From: Caecitellus pseudoparvulus
Lineage: Eukaryota > Bigyra: Bicosoecida
Direction: 5' to 3'
Length of the DNA stretch: 64,000 bases
Assembly: GCA_965644315.1 (NCBI GenBank)
Contig: CBFFRQ010000067.1
Location: forward strand, 310,001 to 374,000
The first letter of the stretch is position 1; each line of letters opens with the position of its first letter. This document shows positions 1 through 11,484 of this stretch, piece by piece. The notes under the pieces were generated by a model. It was not told the DNA's origin. It searched no databases and was given only the letters and a program-made list of their open reading frames with translations. The translations under genes were made by a program, and so were the position numbers.

Positions 1-30
1 GACGGAACGAGTGTGCATTGCACTGCTAGA

Positions 31-3000
31 TCACTGTTCAGCAGCCGCTGCCTCTGGAAAGGCCTGGTTCAGCGCCACGATGACGACGGTGACGTTGTCG
101 ATGGTGTTCAGCTCCACGGCCTTCTTCACGAGGTCGTCTGCCGCGACCTGCACGTCGCCATGCGCCAGCAGGCGTCGTCGCACATAGTTCACCACTTGCT
201 GGTTGGTCATGACGTCCCACACGCCGTCGCACGCCAGCACGACAAACTCGTCGTCGGCTGTGACCGGTTCGGAGAAAATCTCAGGCTCGGCCAGCAGCGT
301 GTCGCCCGAGAACTCCTGGCCCCAGCAGTGCTGCTTGATGGTTTTGTGCTCCACGTCGCCAAAGCTGCGCGAGACAGCCAGCACACCCATCAGGCGGCCC
401 TTGTTCAGGAACGCCCCGGCAGCTTCCAGGCGTGACAGCTCGTCGGGGCGCGAGCACTTGTGGTCGTCAGACAGCGCCACGGCAGCGCCCTTGCGGCACA
501 GCACTGCGCGAGAGTCACCCACGTTGGCGCAGTACAGCACTGGGGCGTGTGCTGCTGACTGCTGCCGCACCATGAGCGTGACGGCGGTGGAGCCGGAGTA
601 ATACCCCGTCTCCTCCTGCACGGCCAGGATGTCGTCGTCGGCAGCGAGGCAGCCCTCTGTCAGGGCCCGCACAGGGTCGGTGATGAGGGCGTGGTGGTCA
701 AAGATGTTCTCCACCAGGATCTGACTCAGCACATCGGCAGTGGCGTCGCCGTTGTGCCCGTCACACACCGCAAAGAAGCCGTGCCGAGGGAATCCGCCCG
801 AGGCGATCTCCGTCGGCAGGCTCGTCAAGTGCGACCTGGCGACGTTGGGCACGGCGATGTACCGATCCTCCATCGTGATGCGGTTGCCTTTCAGCGCGGC
901 AGCACCGAAACGCAGGTTCAACGCCGTGTTCCGACCTGCAGGCGAGAACACCAGGCGGCTCGGCATGGCTTCCTCCTCCGCCTCGTCCACACCCTCGGGC
1001 AGGTCCGCCTTGGTGAAGGTGGGGTTGCCGTCGTCATCCAGCGTCACGGCGTCAAAGTACACCGTCGCAGGGGGGCTCTTGCCCTCCCCTGCCGCCTCTG
1101 ACGGTGACGTGGCGCCCTCCTCCTCGGCAGGTGACGTCCCTGCTGGGTCTTTGTGCCGTGACAGCATGCGCACCGAGTCACTTTTGTCCTCGTCCAGGGC
1201 TGTGTTGTTCATGGCGGTCCAGTTCTCAGGGGCGAACTGTCGGGGGGGCGCCGCCGCCAGAGCACTCCGCTTCATCGCCCAGGCAGCCTCCTCATCCCCC
1301 TCCAGGTCGGCCAGGTCCGCGTCGTCGCCCCTGTCCCCCGCCTCCTCCACCAGCTCATCCAGGGTGTCCACGAACTCGCCGTCCGACAGCGCCTGCACGT
1401 CCCCATAGTCCTCTGACGAATCCGACTCAGAGCCCTCATCCACACTGTGCAGGCGTACTCGCTCGCCCACCTCCACATCCCCCGCCACACCCGCCGCACC
1501 ACTGCCCCCCCGTAGGCGTGGCGAGGAGCCCACTGACGAGGCGCCTGGTGTGGATGGCCCTGCGCTGCCACTGCTGCCGTCTGCGACGGAGGAGCCGTCT
1601 GAGTGGCCCCGTGACATGATGCGGGCGTGGGAGTGCGCCGTGTGGAGGTGGGACAGGCCGCCGCCACCGGCTCCCGTGCCGGCGTCGCCCGTGGGCAGGG
1701 CACTGTGCAGGTCCTCCCCGCTGTGCACGGCAGTGGGTGCTTCCTCGTCGTCATCCTCCTCCTCCTCCTCCACTGCCTCGGCGTCAATGTCCGAGAACAT
1801 GTCTTGGCGGGTGCGTGCGCCGCCGGCCAGGGAGAACCCTGACTCATCGCGCGCCTGGAAGATGACGCGTTTCTGCCGCGACCCGCCCGCCGTGGCGGCA
1901 TCTACCTTCAGGCTCACCATGACGAAGTCTGTCTTGCGCTGCAGCGTCTTGGCGCGCCGCTCAGACTCCAGGCGGGACATGGTGCCGCGCGATGAGTCAG
2001 AGCGGGAGGACGGCCCGCTGCCCGTCGTGACTGGGGTGGAGCTGGCGGAGGGCGCGAAGAAACCGCTGCGGTTGTGCACGGCAGTCATGGGCGTCGCTGC
2101 GACGTGCCGGTAGCGACCAGCGGTGCTGCCGCCACCCGCAGTGGATGCCAGCCCCAGGTCAGAGGGCGACGACACAGGCACGGCGTGACTCAGCGTCGTG
2201 TTGGTGCGGCTGTGGCCGGACTGGTCTGAGATCTGACTCGCCAGCCGCGGACGCGCAGGGCTCGGACCCCGCCCAGGCGACGAGTCGTGGTCCACCCATG
2301 TGCCCGTCTTGTGCAGGGTGCGTGGGCCCGTGCGGAGAGTGCCGGCGCCCAACCCCGGCGTGGTGCCCATGGAGGCCATGCTGCCGAGGCCGCCGCCTCG
2401 ACGCCCGATCCCAGATCGCACTGGCATCCGCGCGCCGTCCGTGCTCATGGAGTACCCCCGCTCAGCGGCGTCGTCCCCACCCCCCCCCGCCAACACGTCA
2501 TCCAGGTTCCCATCTGTCACCTGTACCGGCTCCGTCGTGGTCATGGCCGACGCACGCCGACCCCGACCGCCTTCTGCTGCGGAACTTGCGACGCTGTTGT
2601 GGCGACTGCGGGACGCGGCCAGGGCAGCGGTGCCCACCAGCTCTGTTCCGCCCACCATCACGCGGTGTTCCTGAACATCTGCCCCCAGCGAGACATACCC
2701 GTCCACCCCCACGTCATCGTCTGACACGTCACCCCCATGCGTACCCCCCCTCACCAGCCCCGTCAGATCGCCATCCCCACCATCCAACGGCACCGCATGG
2801 GAATACACGCTGGCGTCTGAGCGACGACGGGCGCCCGTGTCCTTGGTCGCGGTGCGACTCGCAGTTTCGGCGCTGGCCGACGCGTCGCCACTGCCAGTCG
2901 ATGCCGTGCGACCACGAGCGCGTGCTGCTCGAGCGGCAGGTGACAGCGGCTCCACCACTGGTTTGGACTGCCCCGTGGAGTGCGGTGACTCCTCCCCCTG

Positions 3001-6000
3001 CCCCTCCTGCGTTACCAGCGCCTCCAGCTGACTCGCCAACTGCCGCGCCAGCTTGCGCTCGGGGCCGCCTGGCTCGCCCCCCCCCCGTCCACTGCTGGTG
3101 CTGGTGCTGGTGCCCACAGTCACACTGCGACCCATGCCACGTCGCACAGATCCAGGCGGAACACTGGGCAGGGTGGAGGGCCCCGAGTCACTGCCGAGGT
3201 GCGAGTGTGTGCCCTGTGTTCCGTGTGGCGTGTGTTCGCGCAACGCCTCATCCCCCTCGTCGCCCAGCTGGATGTCCTCCACAATCATGTTGGCGCGCGC
3301 CGCGTGAAACGCGAAACGCTTCTGGTCCAACAACGCCTCTGTTACGCTGGTGTCCACCCCTGCATGCCCCTGCAGCAGGGACAGCTGCCGCGCTCGCATC
3401 TTGCGCAGGTGGCGTTTCTGCGCCGCCGCCTCCGCCTCGCGAGCTGCCCGTGTCTTGGGGTCCATGGCGTTTCCGCGGCGGGCGGCGCGTTTCACCTTGA
3501 CTCGCTGGCCGCCCCCGCGAGAACGCGCACTGCCCAGCAGGCGCCCGGAGCCCCCACTGGAGCCCAGGCTGTCCATGCGACCCGGTGGCGACCGGTTGCG
3601 AGCCCCGCCCGATGTGCCAGGTCGCACGCCGGCCAACGGGTTGCCGTTCGAGCGCCCCACACTGGAGGCCCGACTGCTGGCGCCGCTGGTGCCGCCGCTG
3701 GCTGGGCCCAGACGGGGGGACACGTGGGCAGACATGCGACCTGGGGTCGCGCTGCCGACCCGGCGTGCGACCCGGCGCGGCGACAGGTCAGCCGAGGACG
3801 TCGCACGCCTGCGTTGCTCCATGGTGGAGTGACTCCCCGCCGTCAACGCAGGAGGGCGAGCCGGCAGGTCCAGGTGTGGGCTGGACCCCGACGCCGCCCG
3901 GCGCCGGGTGGGTGACTCCAGCACCCGGGGGCTGGACACCGAGGCGTGTGCCCCGCGCATAGTTGACAGGCGGGGGACGGGCGGTTGCCCCAGGATGGGG
4001 CTGACACGCCCCTCAGCACGCGCCGAGAGGGCCCCTGTGGCCTGGCCCGGTGTCCGGGAGGCTGGTTCGTCGTGGTGGGAGATGGAGCGGGGCAGGTGGG
4101 CGATGCCGCCGCCGGTGCGTGCAAGCGAGCCTGGGGGGGTCACACCCCCCCCTGGCCCCAGCGCGCCGCTGCCAAACGCCGCAGACGCGTCGGACAGCAT
4201 GCGCTCTTCCGAGACGATGGACAGGTTGCGGGCGGGTGGGCCCATGACGTCCTGGCCCAGGGAGGGGATGGCGGCCAGTGGGCCCACCGCCCCGCCTCCG
4301 GCTCGCCCCGCACTGGGCGACAGCGGCGGGAGTCCTTCCTCATCACCCCCCCCTGTCGCCCCCTGCAGCACAGGAGTCACCATGCCAGATGTGGAGCGGC
4401 TGCGGTTGTGACTCATGCTGCGGGCACGGCCACGGCGGTGGGTTGGGGAGGAGGCTGTGCCAGCCTTGTCTCGGGAGAGGGGGGAGGAGCCCCCGTCGCC
4501 GCCGACCATGCTCGCTGTGCGACCCGGTCGACGCGGCGGCCGCGACCCAGCCATGGCGCCCCCCGTCGTCACACTCAAGTGCGGTTCGTCCGAGTCGATG
4601 GACTGTGCCAGGGGGCGGCGGGGTCCCGTGGACCGTGCCCGGCTGAGGGGGGGCGAGGGAGACCCCATCCGCTCCGTCAGCTCTGCCAGGGCGCCCTTCA
4701 AGTTCAGGCGCGTGTAGCGCACTTGCGGCATGGGGTCCGTACCTTCCTGCGTGACCCAGTCGTGGTCGATGATGGCCGGCAGCGTAATACGCTCCTTTGG
4801 GTCTTTTGTCAACATACGCTCCAGCAAGTTCTTCAGGTGCGGGTCCAACGCCACAGTGCGGGACAAGCGGAAGTCCTGAGTCTTCAATACCTCCACCAAC
4901 TCCAACTCATTCGGAGCCATGAAGGGCGGTACACCCACCACCATGGTGTGCAGCGTGCACCCCAACGACCACACATCGTGCGCGAAACCGGAGTAGCCCT
5001 TGTCAATGGCGGCCTGGTCGAAGCACTCGGGCGGTTGAAACGCGGGCGTCCCCTTCACATCGTGCACCCACCCCGTCTCCAAGTCCTCTGTCAGCCCCAC
5101 AGCGCCAAAATCCGCCAGACGGCTGTTGCCGTCGGCTCCCACCAAGATGTTGCTGGGCTTGATGTCCCGGTGCACGACGCCTTGGAAGTGCAAGTACTCC
5201 AGCCCCAGCAAGGACTCGCGGAAGTACTTGCGCGCCAGCACCACTTCCAGCGGCTCGTTGTACTCCTTCTCCATCATCACCGGCCCGAACTGCATGAACT
5301 CTTGCACGATGAAGAACTCGTCGTGGGCTGGGTCGTCGATGACTTCGAACAGCTCCACGAGGTGATTGTGGTTCAGCATCTTCATCACCGCCACCTCCTG
5401 CAGCAGCTCCATGTCGGTGACTCCGCTGCTGCCGATGCGTTTCCGCATCTTCTTCCGGGAGACTTTCTTCAGCGCCGCGATGCGTGATGCGTCCGTGATG
5501 CTCTGCACCAAGTACACCACGCCGAACGAACCCTCCCCGATCTTCTGCCGCGTCAGCCAGCCGTTGTACACGTACTGGTTGTTCTTCGTGCGCTGGCGTT
5601 TCCACATGCTGGTCACCTTCACATCTGTCCCGCCTCGAGCGTTCAGCGAGCTCTGCCCGCCGCCGTCACGTGCCCCCACCCGCTTGCGGGCGTGTTCTTC
5701 CCGCTCCATCAGCAGCAGCCCGATCATCTGCTTGAACTTGGGGTCATTCGTGAGGAACGGCGTGAAGCGCTTCTTGGAGATGGACATGACCACCACGCGA
5801 CGACACCGCCCTGATACGCGGATGGACGCCGACCGCGGCTCGTTCTGCACCAGCGCACGCTCGCCGAAGAAATGTCCCGGGTGCATCTCCGTCACGATGT
5901 GCTCGTACATGCCAGGCACCTCGCACCGAGCGAGCTTGTGCCGAGGCGGGCGCTCCTTCGTCAGGCGCGTGACAATGACGTCCCCCTCAGTAATGATGTA

Positions 6001-7206
6001 GAATTTGTCACCCGTCTCACCCTCCCGCACGATGTACTGGCCGGGGTTCCCGAACACCTCCTTCCGCAACTGCAGCAGGAAATCCCGCTGGTGGGCTTCA
6101 CTGATCCCCGCCCGGTTGAACACCAGCCGCAGAGTCTTCAAGTACTCCCACTCCTCTTGCAAATCGGCTTCGAAATCGAACTGCTGTGCCACCGCCTCCT
6201 CCGCTGCATCGGGCGTTTTTGACTCGGCAGGTGTCCCGCCGGCGTCGCCTTCCCCGTCACCCCCCACGTCGTCCTCCTCCTCCAGGAAGTCCACCAGGCC
6301 CTCCTCCCCATACTCACTGTCCGTGTCGGTGCTGGTCCGAGTCAGCATGGCCGGGGCCACCTCTGGCTTCAGCTGCAAGCCACTCACGGCATCCTTCCTG
6401 TGAAACATACCCTGCACATGCTCCTGGAAGAGAATGCCGCCTTCGCCCTCCATCTCAGCCTGCGTGGCCTTGTCAGGCGCAGTGAAGTCTTCCAACCCCT
6501 CGGCGTCATCCAGGTCGTCAGAGTCAGAGTCCGCTGGGGCTGTGAAACGCAGCAGGAGTGAGCGCCGTGCTGGGCCAGTCGCGCGCGACGCCGCATGAAA
6601 ACGCGCTGCACAGCACGCTGCGCCGCAGAGGCAGCCTCGCAGCACTGAAGCAGCAGATGATGCCAGGACACGCAAGTTTAAGCAGGCATAGTGCGCGTCC
6701 GCGTCGGTTGCCCCGTGCACGCCACCCAGGGCCGCGAACTTGGCACGCCGGCAAAACCCCCTGCACACTCACCGAACGCAGGCGGCGGCACGAGCTTGAT
6801 GCCGCGCAGGCCGCCACGGTGCTCGTAATGCCCGTCCATGTCCCCATCTTCGAAAGCTGCTCCGAGGTCCTTGTCCTCCTCTGACGCCACCTTGGCTGGG
6901 TTTGCAGTGGCAGTCTGGGTTGCCGTGCTCTCTGCTGTTGCTGCAGCAGCTGGTGCCGACTCCGCAACCGGCGACGGAGCCTCCTCCACTCGCTTCCATC
7001 CACTGGACGCCTTCTCAGCAGGCGCTTGGGCTGCTGCAGTTGGCGAGGTCTCCTCAGTCGACTGCGCGGGGCGAGCGGCGGGCGCAAGCGTGCCGGGCGT
7101 TGCACCAGCGTTTCGCTTTGCCCTTGGCACGCACGGGCTGCCTGTCTTCTGCAGCTGTGGACGGCTCTGGCGCCACTGCCACAGGCTTGCTACTCGTGCA
7201 TCCCAT
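31..7206 (-). CDS. CNB-domain / Ser-Thr kinase / PP2C phosphatase fusion
   Basis: This is a giant signalling protein of about 2,290 residues. Spliced exons, read on the minus strand, are 7206-7135, 7061-6773 and 6539-31; both introns keep phase (7062-7134 is inferred, 6540-6772 has donor GTGAGTG and acceptor TTTCACAG). The N-terminus would be MGCTSSKP, a classic N-myristoylation/palmitoylation motif. A cyclic-nucleotide-binding domain lies at about residues 267-400. The kinase domain (about 447-719) shows the glycine loop GEGSFGVV, ALKK lysine, HRDIKPSN, DFG, and PPE in place of APE. After about 1,250 residues of Ser/Gly/Arg-rich low complexity comes a C-terminal PP2C domain (about 1990-2285) with MEDR, CDGHNG, SDDHK and ACDGVWDV metal-binding motifs. 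Both catalytic domains look active. The likely role is membrane-anchored cyclic-nucleotide signalling with kinase and opposing phosphatase in one chain. The kinase resembles CaMKK/LKB1-type more than classical PKG. The long linker makes hidden small introns possible. Confidence 0.85.
6540..6772 (-). other. Intron of the kinase-PP2C gene
   Basis: This 233-nt intron is the longest confidently called in the window. The donor reads TTCG|GTGAGTGTG and the acceptor TTTCACAG|CCCC on the minus strand. One base is left before it and two after it, giving an Ala codon, so the frame continues as PPPAF-A-PADSDSDD. Reading through it in the downstream frame gives a Cys-rich segment with no ATG start. Confidence 0.75.
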
Positions 7207-7563
7207 GATGCTGCTTTTCTGCTTGTGCCCTTTTTCAGCACTCCCTTTCTAGCCCTGCACCGCTGGTTTCAGTGACGGTTCTCGGAGCACCAGGCAGGAC
7301 TTTGCAGGCGACTGCGTCCCTGCAAGACCCCCCGGGTGGGACGTCAACCCCAACAGCAGTGCGTGGAGATGGTCACAAGGAGAGGGTCGGCCGGGTTCGC
7401 TGGTTGTCGGGCGGCTTCTCACCAGCCCTGAGTCGCTGGGATTTTGCGTCCAGCTCATCACTGCTGGCAGCGCAAAATACGCCCCCCAGTGGAAAGCACT
7501 GCGCTCTTTGGTCTACACTCTGCCTGGAGTATCGCAGAACAGGCACGCTAACGCAGGCGTGCG
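7207..7563. promoter_or_regulatory. Divergent promoter region, kinase-PP2C / MRH gene
   Basis: This roughly 360-bp head-to-head interval separates the minus-strand kinase-phosphatase gene from the plus-strand MRH gene. It must hold both promoters and 5' UTRs. I see no TATA box or other recognisable motif. Confidence 0.4.
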
Positions 7564-8745
7564 ATGGCGCGCCGCCTTGCCGTCGCCCTGCTGCTGCTGC
7601 TGCGGGCACTGCACGTGTGTCAAGGTGTCAGCGCCACGAGCAGGGGGTGGGAGTTCTCACTGGACCGCACAGATGTCCCCGTCATAGCCTCTGCCGTGGG
7701 TGGCTCGACTCCTGCCAGTGGCCAGGTGGCGTCGCCCGACCCGCCCATCGCCAGCAGGCCGCCAGCTGAGCCAGAGAACGGAGCGCCAGGTATGCCTGAG
7801 TTGTTGGGCACTTGCACGACATCAGCTCTGGACGGGTATGAGTACACGCTGTGCCCGTATGCGAACATTACACAACGCGACGCGGTGGCGAACTGGAACA
7901 CGTTCTGGGGCGTGCTGGGCGTGTACGAGGGGTGGGAGGTGGATGCGGAAATTGACCCTGCACACGACGAGGGAGGGAGTGCCGGCGGCGGGAAGGTGTA
8001 TTTGCACCAGCACTACACAGACGGAACGCCATGTGGAGACACCCCTCGCAGGGCCGCCGTGCTGTGGGAGTGCGGTGAAGAGGCAGCCATTGTCGGGGTC
8101 AGCGAGCCCACCACCTGCCACTACGCCGTCACATTCCAGACGCCTGTCGCGTGCGGTGACCCCCGCATTCGGGCCGCAGGTGAAGCCGCATCCCAGCCAA
8201 CCGCCCTGGAGGCACCCCTCACAGCCACTGGGAAGGAGCTGCGTGCGCTGCGTTGCGGCTTGACTCGGCTGGCTGCTCTGAGCGGCGCCACGCCAGACTC
8301 AACGCCAGGGACAGACGCAGTGCTTGCTGCTGCGTTGCAGGTGGTGGCGGCGGAGGTGGACGAGAAGCTGCGTGAGATGGGCGTGCCAGCTGCCGAGCCA
8401 GTGCAGGGGGGTGGGGGTGACGGGGGCTCGGACAGCGGCACTGTGACTGCGGAATTTGCAGCGCTGAAGGAGTCTTTGGCAGCTGCCAAGACCGGCAAGC
8501 GCGTGGATGCCGTGCGGTTTTTGGAGCTCGCCAGCCGCGTGCAGGCGGCGTTGGAAGGCGGTGAAGTCCACGCTGCCAATGTGCGGGCTCAGCAGGCCAG
8601 CATGATGGCGGGGCACGCTGCGTTGCAGCAGCAGCAGCTGACTTGCGAAGCTGTGCTGCGTGGCTCTGAGTCGAGTGACGCGTCGCCCCTTCACCGCGCT
8701 GCGGTGGCACTGCATGAGGCAGTGCTGCTGCTCGAAAGTGCTTGA
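7564..8745 (+). CDS. MRH-domain protein, glucosidase II beta-like
   Basis: This single-exon gene encodes 393 residues. Residues 1-20 form a clear signal peptide (MARR then a Leu/Ala-rich core). The MRH (mannose-6-phosphate receptor homology) domain spans about residues 80-200. It includes YEYTLCPYANITQ, the CGDTPRRA segment with the expected arginine, and SEPTTCHY with the Glu and Tyr that contact mannose in this family. The rest (about 215-393) is Ala/Leu/Gln-rich and probably helical. The closest family is the beta subunit of ER glucosidase II, which presents N-glycans to the catalytic subunit. Unlike the usual subunit it lacks N-terminal LDL-receptor repeats and an HDEL-type retrieval signal, and the MRH domain is N-terminal. 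A GlcNAc-1-phosphotransferase gamma (GNPTG) or other MRH lectin identity is therefore possible. Confidence 0.75.
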   Translation: MARRLAVALLLLLRALHVCQGVSATSRGWEFSLDRTDVPVIASAVGGSTPASGQVASPDPPIASRPPAEPENGAPGMPELLGTCTTSALDGYEYTLCPYANITQRDAVANWNTFWGVLGVYEGWEVDAEIDPAHDEGGSAGGGKVYLHQHYTDGTPCGDTPRRAAVLWECGEEAAIVGVSEPTTCHYAVTFQTPVACGDPRIRAAGEAASQPTALEAPLTATGKELRALRCGLTRLAALSGATPDSTPGTDAVLAAALQVVAAEVDEKLREMGVPAAEPVQGGGGDGGSDSGTVTAEFAALKESLAAAKTGKRVDAVRFLELASRVQAALEGGEVHAANVRAQQASMMAGHAALQQQQLTCEAVLRGSESSDASPLHRAAVALHEAVLLLESA

Positions 8746-8768
8746 GTTGACCTGCGGCGTGGTCCCCA

Positions 8769-10267
8769 TCACCCGCCAATCAGGACCATGGGACGGCCGC
8801 TTGCGGAATTCGCAGCAGCCAGCTCCGCTGGGTTTGCGTGTCCACCCAGTGCCTGTGCCTTCTGCAAGAGGGCTCCACGCACAATGTGGCGCAAGTCAGT
8901 GTCTGACGCTCCGTTTCTCAGCGCCGTGAGCAGTGACACTTCGCTGTGCCCGAACAGACACGTGTTCAGGGCGCCGTCGGCTGTCAGCCGCAGGCGCGAG
9001 CAGGTTGCACAGAACTTGGAGGAAATAGTGCTGATGAAGCCCACTGCCCCGGGCCAGTGGGGGGCCGAGTACAGCTCAGCAGTGGAGTGCCCTGCGCCAG
9101 CGTGGGGCGTGCTGCCGACAGGCTGCAGGTCAGGAAACGCCGCCTTGAGTTTGCGCAGAGTGTCGGCTGACGTGACGACGCTTGCGTCAGACCAGCCGTT
9201 GCCTGTGAAAGGCATGAACTCAATGAAACGCACATGAATGGGCAATTCACCTGTGACAAGGCGGGGAAGGGGACATGTGACGGCGTTAATGTGTTGTACG
9301 TGCACGGTGCAGAGTGTGACGCAGCAGGAAACGCACGGGCCAGGGCTGCGAGTGACTCCACTTCACTGCAGTTGACTCCGCCCATCACGACTGCGTTCAC
9401 CTTCACCGGCGCCGCCAGTCCCGCTGCCGCCGCTGCCCGAATGGCCTTCAACACGACATGCAAGCCATCTCGGCGTGTGAGGCGGCGGAAGGTGTCAGGT
9501 TGCAGTGTGTCGAGAGAAATGTTCACTGCGTTCAGGCCAGCAGCTTGCAACGCGGGCAGGCGGCGAGGCAGCAGCAGGCCGTTTGTCGTCATGGCGAGCG
9601 TTTTTAGGCCGAGCGGCGAGCAGGCACGGTGGATGCTGTCCACCACATCCACAACGTCACGTCTTACAAGGGGCTCGCCCCCCGTCAGGCGGACCTTTGT
9701 GACTCCCAGACCCACCAGCAACGCAGTAAGTCGCTTCAGCTCTGCAGGCTGCATCAGGCGCTCCGCCGGCAGCAACTCCACACCCTCTGCAGGCATGCAA
9801 TACGTGCAGCGGAAGTTGCACCTCTACGCAGTACAGCAGGGGAAGGTGGTTACGTGCGGTGCAGTGCGTGGGGGCTGTGAATGTGAATGGGAGAGCGAAG
9901 CGCTCACCTCAGTCAGCGAGACACGCAGATAGTTGTGGCGTCGCCCAAACGAATCCAGAAGGTCTGGCCCAGAAGCTGAAACGGCTGCGGCACCTGCACG
10001 GGCTAGATTCTCCAGCTCGGCCTCGCTGTCAATGCAGGAGTTGCGTGGGGGAGCTGCAGGGGCGGTCGGCGTAAGGAAGGGCGGCGGTTCGATTTCCGCA
10101 CCACCCTCCCGGAGCCTGGCCAGGCGCTCGCGCGGTGGGAGGGCCGCCAAAGGCGACACAGGGGGAGAACTTGCCAGCCATCGAGTGGCGCAGTGCCAGC
10201 CTGGTGATGGCCACAGCGCTGCTGCCCGGCAGTGCGCGAGGGATGTGTGTGCTCGAGCGAGCGCCAT
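8769..10267 (-). CDS. MOCS1A: GTP 3',8-cyclase (MoaA / MOCS1A-type), molybdenum cofactor
   Basis: This radical-SAM enzyme starts molybdopterin synthesis by converting GTP to 3',8-cyclo-7,8-dihydro-GTP. Exons on the minus strand are 10267-9908, 9823-9337 and 9250-8769, giving 442 residues. The first intron splits SLTE from RCNFRCTYC, the CxxxCxxC SAM cluster motif (from about residue 122). The second splits the barrel before ELPIHVRFIEFMPF, a strongly conserved MoaA segment. The second 4Fe-4S motif is FCATCSRL followed by a Cys 14 residues later. The protein ends in the family's Gly-Gly (VLIGG). The first ~40 residues are Arg/Ala-rich without acids, so mitochondrial import is likely. Upstream in-frame codons are GTG, so the ATG at 10267 is chosen. 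No MoaC domain is fused. It is divergent from the B9D2 gene with about 215 bp between them. Confidence 0.93.
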
Positions 10268-10482
10268 GCTTGCCGAGGCAGTGAACACAGCGAGCTGCCG
10301 CTAAAAAATGAGCAGACTGTGTTATGTGTGCGGTGCAAGGGAATGCAACAATTGCATTGTGCGTGTTTGGTTTAGCCTGGGGTCTGGCTGCTTCGTCCTT
10401 CCTCCCCAGGCGGCGACGGCGGTGCGGTGCCGCTGGCGTTTCACGAGCGTAACGCCTGCACGTGAGCTGCGCCCAAGTTACC
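10268..10482. promoter_or_regulatory. Divergent promoter, MOCS1A / B9D2
   Basis: The 215-bp interval lies between two outward-facing start codons. It has an A-run (CTAAAAAATG) near 10300 and a CACGTG E-box-like hexamer at about 10460. Promoter function is inferred from position. Confidence 0.4.
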
Positions 10483-11458
10483 ATGGCGGAAGGTGCGTGC
10501 CTGAATGGGAAGGGATTGCACGCCGCGCAGCACTGCTGCATTTCTGTCTTGTCCCTGACCGCCCGGCACCACCCGTCCTGCCCGCAATCTCCCCCACAGT
10601 GACCATTCTCGGCACGCTGCAGGGTGGGCGAGCGTTTCAGGGCATGGCACACTTCTGCGTGTTTGAGATCGCGACTGGGTCGGGCGGCTGGTCCCTCATC
10701 TCAGGGGACAAGAGCGGACAGACCCAGTTGGCTGAGGTGGACGAGGGCCACTTCGCGTGTTGGAGCCACCCCGTCGCGGTGCAATTTGGAGCCAGCACAC
10801 TGGAGGACTGGCCCGCCGCCGTCGTGCAAGTGTGGGCACAGGATGAACTGCGACGCAATGCGATTGGTGCGACCCACTGTGCCCTTCCTTGTCGCACGGC
10901 GACACATGCCCTTCCCATCCACTCCCACCCCCTTCCGTCACAGTTGGGTACGGCACCGCCCGTATCCCCATGAAGCCTGGCCTGCACTCTATCGACATAC
11001 CCACCTGGATACCAGAAGACGCCAGCAGCACCTGGTCGCGCCTGGGCCACTGGCTACTTGGCGCGCCCACAGTGCTGGACGACACGTCGGTCGCAGGGGC
11101 GGCGGGTGGGGCGAGGTCGGAGCTGGTCGCACGCTCCAGCGGCACAGTCAGCTTGGAAGTCACGGTGGTGGTCAAGAGTCTCGCTGAGCGGGGCGTGTAC
11201 ACCGGCGTGGCGGCCGAGCGCATGCCGCCCCCTCGTCTGGCGGGCAAGCGGTCGCAGCAGGATCTGCAGAGCAGCATGGCACAGACGGTGCGGTCGTCAG
11301 TAGCGGATGTGGTGCAGGCAGCTCGGCGCGCGGCAGGCAAGCCGCCCATGCCACGTCGCACACGCCGACCTGGCGAGCTGCCTCCACTGCGGCCCCAAGC
11401 GGAGGGCGCTGTGTCGGCTCAAGTGCCCAGTGACACTGCTGGCAGTGACGTTCGGTGA
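10483..11458 (+). CDS. B9D2: B9 domain-containing protein 2 (ciliary transition zone)
   Basis: B9D2 belongs to the tectonic/MKS complex that gates the ciliary transition zone. Exons are 10483-10492, 10600-10866 and 10944-11458, giving 263 residues. The first exon is only ten coding bases (ATGGCGGAAG); splicing gives MAEVTILGTLQG, matching the family start. The B9 core follows: WSLISGDKSGQTQ, FACWSHPVAVQF, DWPAAVVQVW, and after the second intron VGYGTARIPMKPG. The B9 region ends near residue 190 at about SLEVTVVVKSL. The Arg/Pro-rich tail is extra relative to the usual ~175-residue protein. The gene implies that the organism makes a cilium or flagellum at some stage. Confidence 0.92.
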
Positions 11459-11484
11459 TACGGCCGGTGCTTCTTGCCGCAAGC

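Noticed and set aside
3985-5487. 500-codon plus-strand frame opposite the kinase domain
   Set aside because: The kinase motifs are unambiguous on the minus strand. The plus frame is a composition artefact.
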